A model generated the notes under the pieces. The model was given only the letters and a program-made list of their open reading frames with translations. It was not told the origin of the DNA and made no database searches. Of a stretch of DNA of 64,000 nt, positions 21,940-31,635 are shown one piece after another (position 1 is the first letter of the stretch; each line of letters opens with the position of its first letter). A program made the translations under genes and the position numbers. Origin of the DNA: Luzula sylvatica (Eukaryota > Streptophyta > Magnoliopsida > Poales > Juncaceae); NCBI GenBank assembly GCA_946800325.1, contig OX326959.1, positions 25,365,447-25,429,446 of the forward strand, in the 5' to 3' direction.

Positions 21940-23503
21940 TTTTTTTTTTTGCATCAAAGGCCCGTAGACAATATATATATACAGAAAGTCGCCATTACAT
22001 ATAGTTGACGTAGAACTTAATAGCGACAAAATAATAAAACGGACACTCCAAAAGAGGACCTATAAGCTGAATAATTGCATAACACGAAATGCATTATTTT
22101 GTCGGTGGTGGAAGAAAGTCCACCACCGCTTTCGATTTTTTTTGGGGATGTGAAGCATGATCTGAAATAAGAATTGGGGTCGAAAGAAGAACACGACCAT
22201 CAAGATCCATGGGAGCCTTCTCAGATGGAATTTGCGATGCATTTGTGGAGTTGCGGCCACGCTTCGATCGCAGAAAAGGAGAGGAAATCGGACAAACTGG
22301 TCGGGTCGGTGATGGAGGAGGGGATGAGTGCGGCCAATTAGAGGTTCTCGAGTTTGAATTGAATACGGCTCTAGGAACAAAAAGAGCTTGATTAATCCAA
22401 TTTCCCAACCGTTTTTTTGCAAGGTGCGAAACAACCGCATTGTCCTTGAGTTTTTCAATACGATATAGATCCATACAATTTGTGGTTTCGTGACCTATAA
22501 GGCCACAAAAGACACAAATTTTCGGTACCTTTTCATAAACTATATAAACAAGGCGGGATGAGAGATCTGGTAGGGAGATTGGAATTGAATCCAGAAGAGG
22601 GATAGAGAGCGGGAGATGGAGGCGGATTTTTAACGCTTTATGTCCATTGACAAAGATGTAGTTCGGGTTGGATATTGGGGTCCCAATCCGTTCGGCCACT
22701 TGTCGAATGCCGTCGGCATTAATTTGCTCAAGCGGGAGATAGTGAAATTGTACCCATGTCTCAAACGCATCCACATTCTCGTGCCTTATCTCATCTACTC
22801 GTTTAACCGGTTTAACCACAACGAGTTCATTTCGAACGACCCATGGTCCATTGAGCAAAACCCGAGTCATGTCAGATTCGGCTTTGAAGAAGACGAGCAT
22901 CATAAGCCCATTCCCTTGAGACAAGAATTCCGTATCGGAATCCACTCGCCATAAACGGATAAGTGAGAGGATTAATGTGGCATCTAAGATAGGTTTGAGA
23001 GATATTGTGCGGATTAAAGCGGCAAGTTTCCAATTTTTGGGGGTCATTTCGAATTGATAAATAACCACCTCTCGGTCTTGTGATGATTCGATATGGATAC
23101 CCGATAATTTTTGAATGAGATCTTCATCGGAGAGTGGTGCGTTCGTCATTATCTTTGCGTGGATTTGATAAGATGTCGCACTCGCTACCTGTGGTGACCA
23201 GAGTATAACGGGATTAGTAATCGCAACAAAGTCAGGGCCAAATTAGAAAAACGGGATTTTAAATCAATCGATTGAAGTCGAGGCCAAATTAGAAATCACT
23301 GTTCACCGTCGAAAACACTGTTCCGTCGAAATCAGAGGGGAGGAAAACAGCAGCGATTCAGTCGTTGTCGCACTGATGGCCTGAGCACTCCGGCGAGCGC
23401 GGAGGAGCGCCGATTCAGACGGTGGGGATGGTTTGCAGTCTAGAGGTGCAAACTAAGGGGTGCGAGTAGTTTTCTTTCCGAAGAGGAATTTTCTCTTTTT
23501 TAC
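21940..23503 (-). mobile_element. ORF1-only LINE retroposon (half-L1-like) inserted in the MULE TIR
   Basis: On the minus strand the unit begins at about 23503 with a GC-richer 5' leader and has one intact ORF (23149-22094). It ends with about 140 bases of 3' UTR and a tail of about 11 A (21950-21940). A 13-bp target duplication ACAATAACAATAA lies at 21927-21939 and 23504-23516. The element is therefore complete in its present form: no RT or endonuclease was ever copied into this site. It resembles the ORF1-only HAL1 elements described in mammals. Confidence 0.85.
22094..23149 (-). CDS. LINE ORF1-type protein: DUF4283 plus CCHC-like zinc knuckle, intact
   Basis: A 351-residue uninterrupted frame. 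The N-terminal two-thirds match the DUF4283 fold common in plant LINE ORF1 and related proteins (FLSQGNGLMMLVFF, LNGPWVVRNELVVVKP, FETWVQFHYLPLE, IRQVAERIGTPIS). A zinc knuckle of spacing CX2CX4HX4C follows (C212, C215, H220, C225; sequence CVFCGLIGHETTNC). The C-terminal quarter is basic and rich in Ser/Pro. The family role is RNA binding as a nucleocapsid-like chaperone for retrotransposition. No RT lies downstream; the frame is followed by a short 3' UTR and poly(A). It is either an actively kept non-autonomous LINE product or a recent copy not yet decayed. Overlapping plus-strand frames are shadows. Confidence 0.85.
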   Translation of the reverse strand: MTNAPLSDEDLIQKLSGIHIESSQDREVVIYQFEMTPKNWKLAALIRTISLKPILDATLILSLIRLWRVDSDTEFLSQGNGLMMLVFFKAESDMTRVLLNGPWVVRNELVVVKPVKRVDEIRHENVDAFETWVQFHYLPLEQINADGIRQVAERIGTPISNPNYIFVNGHKALKIRLHLPLSIPLLDSIPISLPDLSSRLVYIVYEKVPKICVFCGLIGHETTNCMDLYRIEKLKDNAVVSHLAKKRLGNWINQALFVPRAVFNSNSRTSNWPHSSPPPSPTRPVCPISSPFLRSKRGRNSTNASQIPSEKAPMDLDGRVLLSTPILISDHASHPQKKSKAVVDFLPPPTK

Positions 23504-23561
23504 ACAATAACAATAATAACAATAAATGTGAGACTAAAATCCGACTTTTTTCAAACAAAAA

Positions 23562-23812
23562 TAATATTTCAAAGCCCATTCCATGCTAAAAGAAGTCTTG
23601 TCTTTACATTTTCAAATCTTATAAACCGTGTTTAATATGGCATAAACACTGCTTAGTAGTTCTTAATTCATACTGTACAGAGCCAAGTCAAATTAAATCC
23701 ATCTCAAATTTCAATTCAGACAATATGGGCACGAACCAAATCAATTGAGCTGTGAAAATTGAGAGAAAAGGAGAGTTTTTACTCGAAAAAAAGATCACGC
23801 CTTTGAATTTCA
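23562..23812 (+). promoter_or_regulatory. promoter and leader of PUB copy 1, shared with copy 2
   Basis: From about 23569 (ATATTTCAAAGCCCATTCC) to the ATG this aligns with 54972-55245, including AAACCGTGT, TAGTAGTTCTTAAT and TCAAATTTCAATTCAGACA. The homology begins a few bases inside the MULE target duplication, so the duplicated block starts near here. No clear TATA box was picked out. Confidence 0.7.
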
Positions 23813-26313
23813 ATGGAACTAGAAGAAGATACCAAACCCTCTTTGTATTCGCCTGTGCACTCCCCTATCGGTTCTTCTACTGCCGCGATGGTGTCGCCGG
23901 CAGAGAGGCTGTCGTGGGTGCTCGAGGAAATTACGTCAATTCCTGATTTCAGAAATTCTTACAGGAAGCTACTATATGCCCTTTCTCGTCGTATAAAGCT
24001 TCTCTCTCCTCTGGCTGATGAACTGCTTGACCGGCCTGATTCCTTCCCTGTTCCGGCAGTTCAGACCCTTGAACCTCTTGTTGTTGCCCTTGAAGAAGCC
24101 AAGGAGTTTCTCAAATTTGCTAACGAGGGAAGCAAGATATACCTGGTATCTCTTTTTTTTACTGATTTTTGTAATAATTTGATTTCATAAGTCTCTATTT
24201 ACGAATTGAAACGATTGAATCAGACAATTGCATACAAACTTGCAGGTATTGGAGAGAGAAACAGTTGTCAAAACGCATCAAAATGTAATATCCAGATTAG
24301 AAGAAGCCCTTGGTCTGATCTCATTCAACGAACTCGACATTTCAGACGAAGTTAAAGAACAAGTAATCAGTTTCAATTTCATTAATTTCTCCTAATTTCA
24401 TTAACTTCTAATAATTTCAATTTTTCACAATCAGGTCGAGTTAGTACAAACACAATTAAAGCGAGCGAAAGAACAAGACACCGAAATACCAAATGAGGAA
24501 TCACAATTACACCATGAACTCCTCGAAATATACAACAATGACTCAAATGACCAAAACGCCCTCGAAAATCTCTCTTCGAAGCTACACTTAACCACAATAA
24601 ACGAATTAATGCACGAATCTTTGGCCCTTCACGAAATGGTAGTGGAATCTTTCGACGGTAGCGATCCGGGCGAAAATATCGAGAAAATGTCGATGCTATT
24701 AAAAAAAATAAAAGATTTTATTCAAACCCAAAACCCTAAAATGGGGACTCTGATTACTCCCGTGGTTTCGGTACCGGATAGAAAGATGAAGAGTACCGTT
24801 TCGGTTCCGGTATCGGTACCAGACGAATTCCGTTGCCCCATTTCTCTCGAATTGATGCGCGACCCCGTATTTGTTGCAACTGGCCAGGTAAATTAATAAA
24901 TGCGAGATTTACATATATACCCTTCTTAAAATCCAAAATATCATATTTTTGCCTTTTCACAAATAAAATATATCATATTGATTTACCCTATCAAAGATCT
25001 TAAACAAGGGAAACTAGATTTGTAAAACTAAACCATAATAAACTTGACAAATTAAACACCAAGTTAATACTTTCGATATTTTTGATATTTTCAAAGTTTC
25101 CAAAGGGTAAAAATATTTGAATTCTTCGAAAGTTAAATATGTGACTAATCTTATTTCTAAGTTTCACTTACCACCTAAATACATTTAACTTACCACCAAA
25201 AACAATTTTTCACAGACATACGAAAGATCTTCCATCGAAAAATGGCTCTTCATGGGAAACGACACGTGTCCAACAACCCACCAAAAACTCGCCCACAAAA
25301 CCCTCACAACAAACTACATTCTCAAAAGCCTAATCTCTCACTTTTGCGAGACCCACAACCTCTCTCTCCCTCCTCTCCCTCCTCCTCTCTCTCCTCTCCC
25401 CTCCCCACGCACGGATCTCGAAACCCTCCTCGCCAAACTCCAATCCACCGATCTCGACTCTCAACGCTCTGCTGCAAACGAACTTCGTCACTTGGCCAAA
25501 CGCGATGCTTCGAATCGAATCACAATCGCTCGAGCCGGCGCGGTACCGATACTAACCCACTTGTTATTTTCTCGGGATTCTCGTACCCAAGAACACTCTG
25601 TGACCGCCTTGTTTAATCTATCGATTTTCGAGGAGAATAAATCGGTGATAATAAACTCGAATTCGGTACCGGGAATAATACACGTGTTGAAACAAGGCAA
25701 CATGGAGGCGAGAGAAAATGCGGCTGCCACGTTGTATAGCTTGTCCGTGGTGCACGAGTACAAAGTCGCGATTGGTACGATCGATGCGGCGATACCGGCT
25801 TTGGTACGGTTGTTGAGCGAGGGGAGTAATCGCGGGAAAAAGGAGGCGGCCACCGCGTTGTATAATTTGTGTATTTATCAAGGGAATAAAGGGAAGGCGG
25901 TACGAGCCGGGTTGGTACCGCTCGTGATGGATTTGGTAGTGGAGAGTTCTGGTACGATGGTTGACGAGTCGATGGCAATCTTGGCACTTTTGTCAGGGAA
26001 TAAGGAAGGGAGAGTCGCAATTGGTACGAGAGAAACGGTACCAATTTTGGTGGAAGTGGTACGGAACGGGAGTCCGCGGAATCAGGAGAATGCCGCGGCT
26101 GTTTTGGTGAATGTTTGTGAGGAAGAGGGGACATTGGATCGGGCTGAGGAATGCGGGTTGTTGAACCCGTTAAGGGAATTGGCGGTTAATGGGACCGAGA
26201 GAGGGAAGAAAAAGGCGGTTTTGTTGCTTGAGAAGATGAGCCGGTTTTTGGTCCTTAAACAGGAGATCTCCAGTTCGGGTTTGGAAAATGGTGACGATGT
26301 GAATGTGTTGTAA
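23813..26313 (+). CDS. U-box/armadillo E3 ubiquitin ligase, PUB13/PUB14-like (copy 1), 4 exons
   Basis: Exons 23813-24145, 24246-24362, 24435-24887 and 25216-26313 join in frame to 666 residues. The N-terminal helical UND region (about 30-260) has the family motifs [45 protein letters not shown] and [20 protein letters not shown]. The U-box spans about 279-350 and is split by intron 3 ([13 protein letters not shown] then [10 protein letters not shown]). Armadillo repeats fill about 375-640 ([54 protein letters not shown]). Relatives of this type act as E3 ligases in immunity, cell death and flowering. Oddities: the usual LTPNY of the U-box is LTTNY and the usual tryptophan before the CE pair is phenylalanine. 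The frame is intact. The paralogue is at 55246-57844. Confidence 0.93.
24888..25215 (+). other. intron 3 of PUB copy 1, with an old MITE remnant
   Basis: It contains ACATATATACCCTTCTTAAA and AAAATATCATATTTTTGCC on the left and GGGTAAAAATATTTG on the right. These are the same words as the ends of the MITE at 62590-63252. The same remnant is in intron 3 of copy 2, so it was there before the gene duplicated. Confidence 0.65.
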
Positions 26314-26721
26314 TTATTATATATGTATGTATGTATGTGTACATATATTTGTGAAATAATAACGGAAACTACTTGTGTTTATGAGTTTGAAAATTATATA
26401 TTTGTGTTCTGATTCACCAAAAATCCGAGCTTTCCGAACGAAATCTGACAAAACTAAATATTCATATTATTTTTCTCTTATTTTATTCTAACAAAAAGAT
26501 AAAAAAAAACATAACAGTCATGTAATTTTTATCTTATTTTATTCAAAATAAAATGGTGAAAACAAAGTATTTTATTAAAAAAAAGTAAAAAAATAAATAT
26601 ATATCATCTCCCGAATAGTGATGTGGATTCTACATCTCCCGAATTCCACCACCGAATCAATACCGAATGACATATGTCAATCATTCATCGAATAAATTTC
26701 ATGTGGGTCCCATTATTTGTT
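26314..26721. other. 3' flank of PUB copy 1
   Basis: The first 70 bases (TAATTATTATATATGTATG ...) still resemble the 3' flank of copy 2. After about 26390 no similarity, gene or repeat was recognised. Confidence 0.55.
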
Positions 26722-26730
26722 TTCTATTTT

Positions 26731-27808
26731 GGGGAATTCTTCAAAAACCCTCCAATTTTTCTGAAAATTCTGAAAAAATTCCTGTACTTTTATAAAACCC
26801 CTTATCTTTTTTAGATTCCCTCAAAAACTCCCTATATTTTTTGCTTATTCAATAACCCCCTAACTTTTTTAGATTCTCTCAAAAACCCCTTATCTTTTTA
26901 TTATGTTTTTTTTTTTAAATAACCATTATACCCTTTAGTTTTATTTTTTAAATTTCTATAATTTAATAAATAATGAATATATATTAAACTATTATAAAAA
27001 AATTAAAAATAAATAATACATGATATTATAATATTATAATAAATAATATATAGTATTAAAATATTATAATAAATAATATAATGATATTAAAATATCATTT
27101 TCAACAATTATTATAATGTTATAATATCAATATATTATTTATTATAATAATTTAATATCTATGTATTATTTATTATAATATTTTAATATCAAGCATTATT
27201 TATTTTTTATAATTTTATTGATATTAAAATATCAATAAAAATGTTATAATAATATAATATCATGCATTATTTATTTTTTATAATTTTATTGATATTAAAA
27301 TATCAATAAAATGTAATAATAATTTAATATCATATATTATTTATTGATATTGAAATATTATAATAAATAATACATAGATATTAAATTATTATAATAAATA
27401 ATATATTGATATTAAAATATTATAATAATTATTGAAAATGATATTTCAATATGAATATATTATTTATTATAATATTATAATACTATATATTATTTATTAT
27501 AATAATATAATATCATGTATTATTTATTATTTATTTTTAATTTTTTTATAATAGTTTAATATATATTCATTATTTATTAAATTATAGAAATTTAAAAAAT
27601 AAAACTAAAGGGTATAATAGTTATTTTTTAAAAAACATAATAAAAAGATAGGGGGTTTTTGAGAGAATCTAAAAAAGTTAGGGGGTTTTGAAGAAGTAAA
27701 AAATATAGGGGGTTTTTGAGGGAATCTAAAAAAGATAGGGGTTTTCTAAAAGTACATGGGGTTTTTCAGAATTTTCAGAAAAGTTATGGGGTTTTTGAAG
27801 AATTCCTC
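26731..27808. mobile_element. foldback MULE-type MITE, 1078 bp, nearly all hairpin
   Basis: The ends are GGGGAATTCTTCAAAAAC and its inverse, flanked by the 9-bp duplication TTCTATTTT (26722-26730 and 27809-27817). The left arm runs through CCCCTTATCTTTTTTAGATT and AACCATTATACCCTTTAG. The right arm mirrors these in reverse order. The arms pair through most of the element with an AT-rich centre near 27250. No coding sequence is present. The 9-bp duplication supports Mutator-type mobilisation. Confidence 0.88.
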
Positions 27809-27817
27809 TTCTATTTT

Positions 27818-28582
27818 TATTAACTCGGTGTCTTTTCTGTGTTTTCATTTGTGCTACGAAGATCTTTTGCTTTTGCATTCCACGCTAGCAAATCCAGTCT
27901 ACACAAGTGTGATGAGGGAACATATCCCGTCAAAATCTTGACAATCTTTTTTCTTTCCCTGTGATAATTCCTCTTTCCAATTCAGCTCGCAATATTTGCA
28001 GCCATGGATCTTGGCGCCATATATCTCTTTTCAAAAAATCTATTTCCGGAGCGCCAAAGCTTACTCTCTACCAGGTTCTCATTTTCGCCAGATATTTTTG
28101 CCAATATCAGATATTTTGACGATCTCTCTTCGCCAGAAGAAGCAGAGTCTTCTTTTCGCCAGATCTATCATCTGAATTTCACGAGTCAAGGTAAATTTCT
28201 TTCAATTATAGATTTAATTCTTTAATCAAGACTAAATTTCTTCTCAATTGATGATGTCTCCTCTTGATTGAGATAATTTGGTTTTCTAATTTATGATAAT
28301 TTGCTTTAATCAAGACTAACTATCAGACTGTTAGACATGATCAAAATGGCTTACCCTTAAAACTGCAATTGCTCAATTGGGTGACATAATTAATTGGGAC
28401 TAAATTATATTGTCCGGTGAAATTTTGAACTTTCTAAAATATCATTTTACAATAATAAATAGCTACATAATTTACATCTACTCACTATTAATTGTATGCA
28501 TTTTTTACGGTTTCACATTTTGAACTTTCTAAAAATTGGAATCTTGTCATTCTTATGGAACAATTTCATTTTACTGAGTAAG
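27818..28582. other. unassigned stretch with a possible orphan exon
   Basis: An open frame from ATG 28004 reads MDLGAIYLFSKNLFPERQ... and meets a possible splice donor (CAAGGTAAATTT) at 28190. It may be the 5' exon of the decayed FAR1-like gene to the right, but it matches no family I recognise. The rest is AT-rich and featureless. Confidence 0.35.
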
Positions 28583-29035
28583 ACGGTTAATGAGTCATTA
28601 ACAATAGAAATATTAGAGGTTGAATGGAATGCGATGATTCACGAATATAATCTTGAAGAAACTGAATGGTTGAATGGATTGTACTTGGAGAGAAAGTGGT
28701 GGGTGTCGGCTTATATAAAAAATGGCTTTTGGGCGGGAATGTCCTCAACACAAAGAAGTGAAGGTATGAATCATTATTTTAAGGGGTACATTGGTCATCA
28801 TACAACGCTAAAATAATTTGTTGACCAATATGAAAATTTGTTGGAAAGAAAGATGTATAACCAGAAAAAGGAAGATGATGATTATGTGAAAAAATACATA
28901 CCGACTATAGCGGGAATTGAATTGGAAAAACAATTTCATCGGGTTTATACGAATGCAAACGTGAAAGAGTTTCAAGTTCAATTTATCGGGAAGGTTGCTA
29001 GTTTTTGTGTTCAAATGATTCATTTTGCAAATTGA
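28583..29035 (+). pseudogene. FAR1/FRS-type transposase-derived fragment with one in-frame stop
   Basis: The reading frame gives the FAR1-related core: an EVEWNAMIHEYNLEETEWLN block, then LYLERKWWVSAYIKNGFWAG, MSSTQRSEGMNHYF and GYIGHHTTLK. A TAA stop at 28814-28816 stands where relatives have Gln. The frame then continues as FVDQYENLLERK and IELEKQFHRVYTNANVKEFQ to a stop at 29035. Only the C-terminal half of the MULE-type transposase domain is present; the zinc-finger start, catalytic Asp region and SWIM finger are absent. FAR1/FHY3 proteins are transcription factors domesticated from MULEs. This is a broken fragment of such a gene or of a Jittery-like element. Confidence 0.82.
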
Positions 29036-29580
29036 GTAAAACATGTTAAAAAATTGATTTTGCAAATGATTCATTTTCTAGATTTTTCAACATGTGCATT
29101 TCCATCTGACACTCCATACTGAAGTAGAACGCGACGAGACACGAGTGCAAGGAAGTAGAACGCGGAGGAGAGAGAGAGAGAGAAACGGAACCATGTGCCC
29201 AGAAGAAGAACATGTATAAGAAGAACCGAAGGCGAATTTTCAAAACATAAACGAATTTAGTCTATTTAAATGACTTTATTAACGATCCATCTTTGACTTT
29301 ATTAACAAAATATAATATAATATATATACATATTTATTGCGCATCATATATACATGTATTAAATAATAAATGGAAATATAATATGTACATCATAGATACG
29401 TATTTATAGCTCAAAATATAATATGTAAATCATATATACATATTATTTATTTCGTTTACATATGTGTTAAATAATATATACATCATATATACATATTATT
29501 TATTGTGCATTATTTTATATATTTTGATCCTTCAATATGTATATCACATATACATATTATTTAGAGAATATCGATTCGCC
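29036..29580. repeat. AT-rich stretch with short CATATATACATATTATTTA repeats
   Basis: Between about 29290 and 29570 the words CATATATACATAT and ATAATATGTA recur at loose intervals. A short GA run is at 29170. No gene is seen. Confidence 0.6.
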
Positions 29581-29817
29581 CAACAAGACCAACACATCGG
29601 TGTGATCTAGTAGATTCATTTAATTAGGTAACGAACCAAACTTAATTCTAAATCATAAGCGGTGGCTAGTAAGACATTATGATCCTCTAAATTAAAACGA
29701 ATGATAAGTGATCATTTTTCTAGCAAGATAGTTATGTGAATTAATCCTTTTGTTCTACGATACTTGCTAATCACAAGGCATGGTTATCATGTCAACCTTG
29801 ATATGGTTAGCGTCATT
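29581..29817 (+). mobile_element. 3' interior scrap of a copia element
   Basis: It resembles the interior that precedes the 3' LTR in the full copies (CACAAGGCATGGTTATCATG against CAAAAGGCATGGTTATAGTC near 7661, read in the other direction). It directly abuts an LTR start at 29818. Confidence 0.55.
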
Positions 29818-30569
29818 TGAAAGAACTACAGTTTTGGATCAACGGTAAAAGTGTATATAGAAAGACAAACGAACGTAGGCGTTCAACGGAATTTATCTGT
29901 GCATAATGAGATTGGGCAAATATCAGTTCCAGGGATTATTCCGTTATAACGGACATTAAAGTCCGTTGTAACGAACGTATACAAAGTTTGTTAATAAGGA
30001 TTATTATTAATGAAGAAAAGTTCTAGAAAAGGTTATGTTGCAACGGAAGATGGGCTCCGTTACAACGGACGTACTCGAGATTATTTAGTATGGGAATACT
30101 AAATGGTCTGTTATAACGGAGCATTAGCTGTGTTATAACGGAAGTCTTCGAGATAGTTTAGTATGGGATTACTGAACGGTCCGTTACAACGCATGATATG
30201 TTTCGTTGTAACGGAAGTGTCTCTAGAAGTCGGTTTAAGTATATTATGATATACATTGTTTATATATATGATAATACATTTTTATGTGTCATTGCCCTAT
30301 TAAGTATAAATATGATGTTTTTATTTCCTCCATGTGTTCCAACCTGTTGAATCATTCTATCAATAGTTGAAAGAGTGCAATCATTCTATCAATAGTTGCG
30401 TGTGTGACAGAGAGACTACAACTCATGGTGAATACGAGTAGAAGAACCATTCTTTTGGTTCTCGTTTGTGATCAAACTGAAATTAGGGATTGACCGAAAT
30501 CGTTTCGGTTTACTCACAAGAAGGAGAATGGTGTTTGAGACGGTGTCGAGTCGTGTGGTATGGGACGCA
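29818..30569 (+). mobile_element. truncated LTR of a copia subfamily with CCGTTATAACGG palindromes
   Basis: It starts TGAAAGAACTACAGTTTTGG, close to the TGAAGGAAATACAG start of the main family. Between 29940 and 30215 it carries repeated CCGTT/AACGG inverted pairs (CCGTTATAACGGAC, CCGTTACAACGGACG). It stops at TATGGGACGCA, well before the proper LTR end, and is joined head-on to an LTR end of the opposite strand. Confidence 0.75.
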
Positions 30570-30765
30570 TGTTGGGTATCGGCATTGCCCCCGAGCTTGG
30601 CGCAACAGAATGAGGGGCCCGGTCCAATCCGATCCCGAGGACCACGTCGTCGACTTCATGATACGAATCATGCAATAATATCTAAAACGTGTCATACCTC
30701 GTGAAATTTATCACGACGAAGGGTAGATGCGTTCTTGTTATTTCTCCTGCTTCGATTCTCCGACA
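30570..30765 (-). mobile_element. LTR end fragment, opposite orientation
   Basis: It begins TGTTGGGTATCGGCATTG and keeps the GGGCCCGGTCC and CGTGAAATTTATCACG blocks of the LTR family. It ends near CCGACAACA with no further LTR sequence. It belongs to the CGTCATGACG or CCGTTATAACGG subfamilies, judging by its end. Confidence 0.7.
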
Positions 30766-31071
30766 ACATGTTATTTAAAAATTTATTACGTTATTTAAAT
30801 TATTATTTGAGTTTATGTTAGTTTAGTGACGTAGTGTATTTTGTTACTTAAATTATTCAAAACTTATTAACAAGCTGTGATTTGTAATTTTGTTTAATTA
30901 ATTTAAATATTAAATATAAAAAATAAAAATCCGGCGAGATCCGCTGAGATTCCCGATTAATTCCGATTCATCATCCTTGGCGTTTGATGGTCGTCTGCCG
31001 ACTAGAGAGCGCCAAGCGATTTCTGGAACATTGGTACTCGGTCACCATCGGCGAAATTCCGAAAATAATTC
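30766..31071. other. unassigned AT-rich spacer
   Basis: No gene was seen. A short GC-richer patch (CGGCGAGATCCGCTGAG near 30932) has no recognised origin. Confidence 0.4.

Positions 31072-31635
<564 letters not shown>

Larger units (their letters stand above)
21285..23552. mobile_element. non-autonomous MULE with long TIRs, interrupted by a LINE
   Basis: Both ends read GAAAAAAGTC(T/G)GATTTTAGTCTC in inverted orientation. The TIRs extend about 180 bp (21285-21470 against 23552-23517 plus 21926-21760) and share blocks such as TTAAATTTTAATGAACT. A perfect 9-bp target duplication AAACAAAAA flanks the element (21276-21284 and 23553-23561), the MULE hallmark. Without the LINE the element is about 690 bp and has no transposase. 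The right TIR is split by the LINE. Confidence 0.88.

Noticed and set aside
22209..22954. Plus-strand open frames opposite the LINE ORF1
   Set aside because: Shadows of the intact minus-strand 351-residue frame, which has a recognised domain and zinc knuckle.
25488..26134. Minus-strand open frames across the PUB exon 4
   Set aside because: Shadows of the U-box/ARM coding sequence; no family features.
28808..29074. Minus-strand frame opposite the FAR1 fragment
   Set aside because: Shadow; the plus strand has clear FAR1 similarity.
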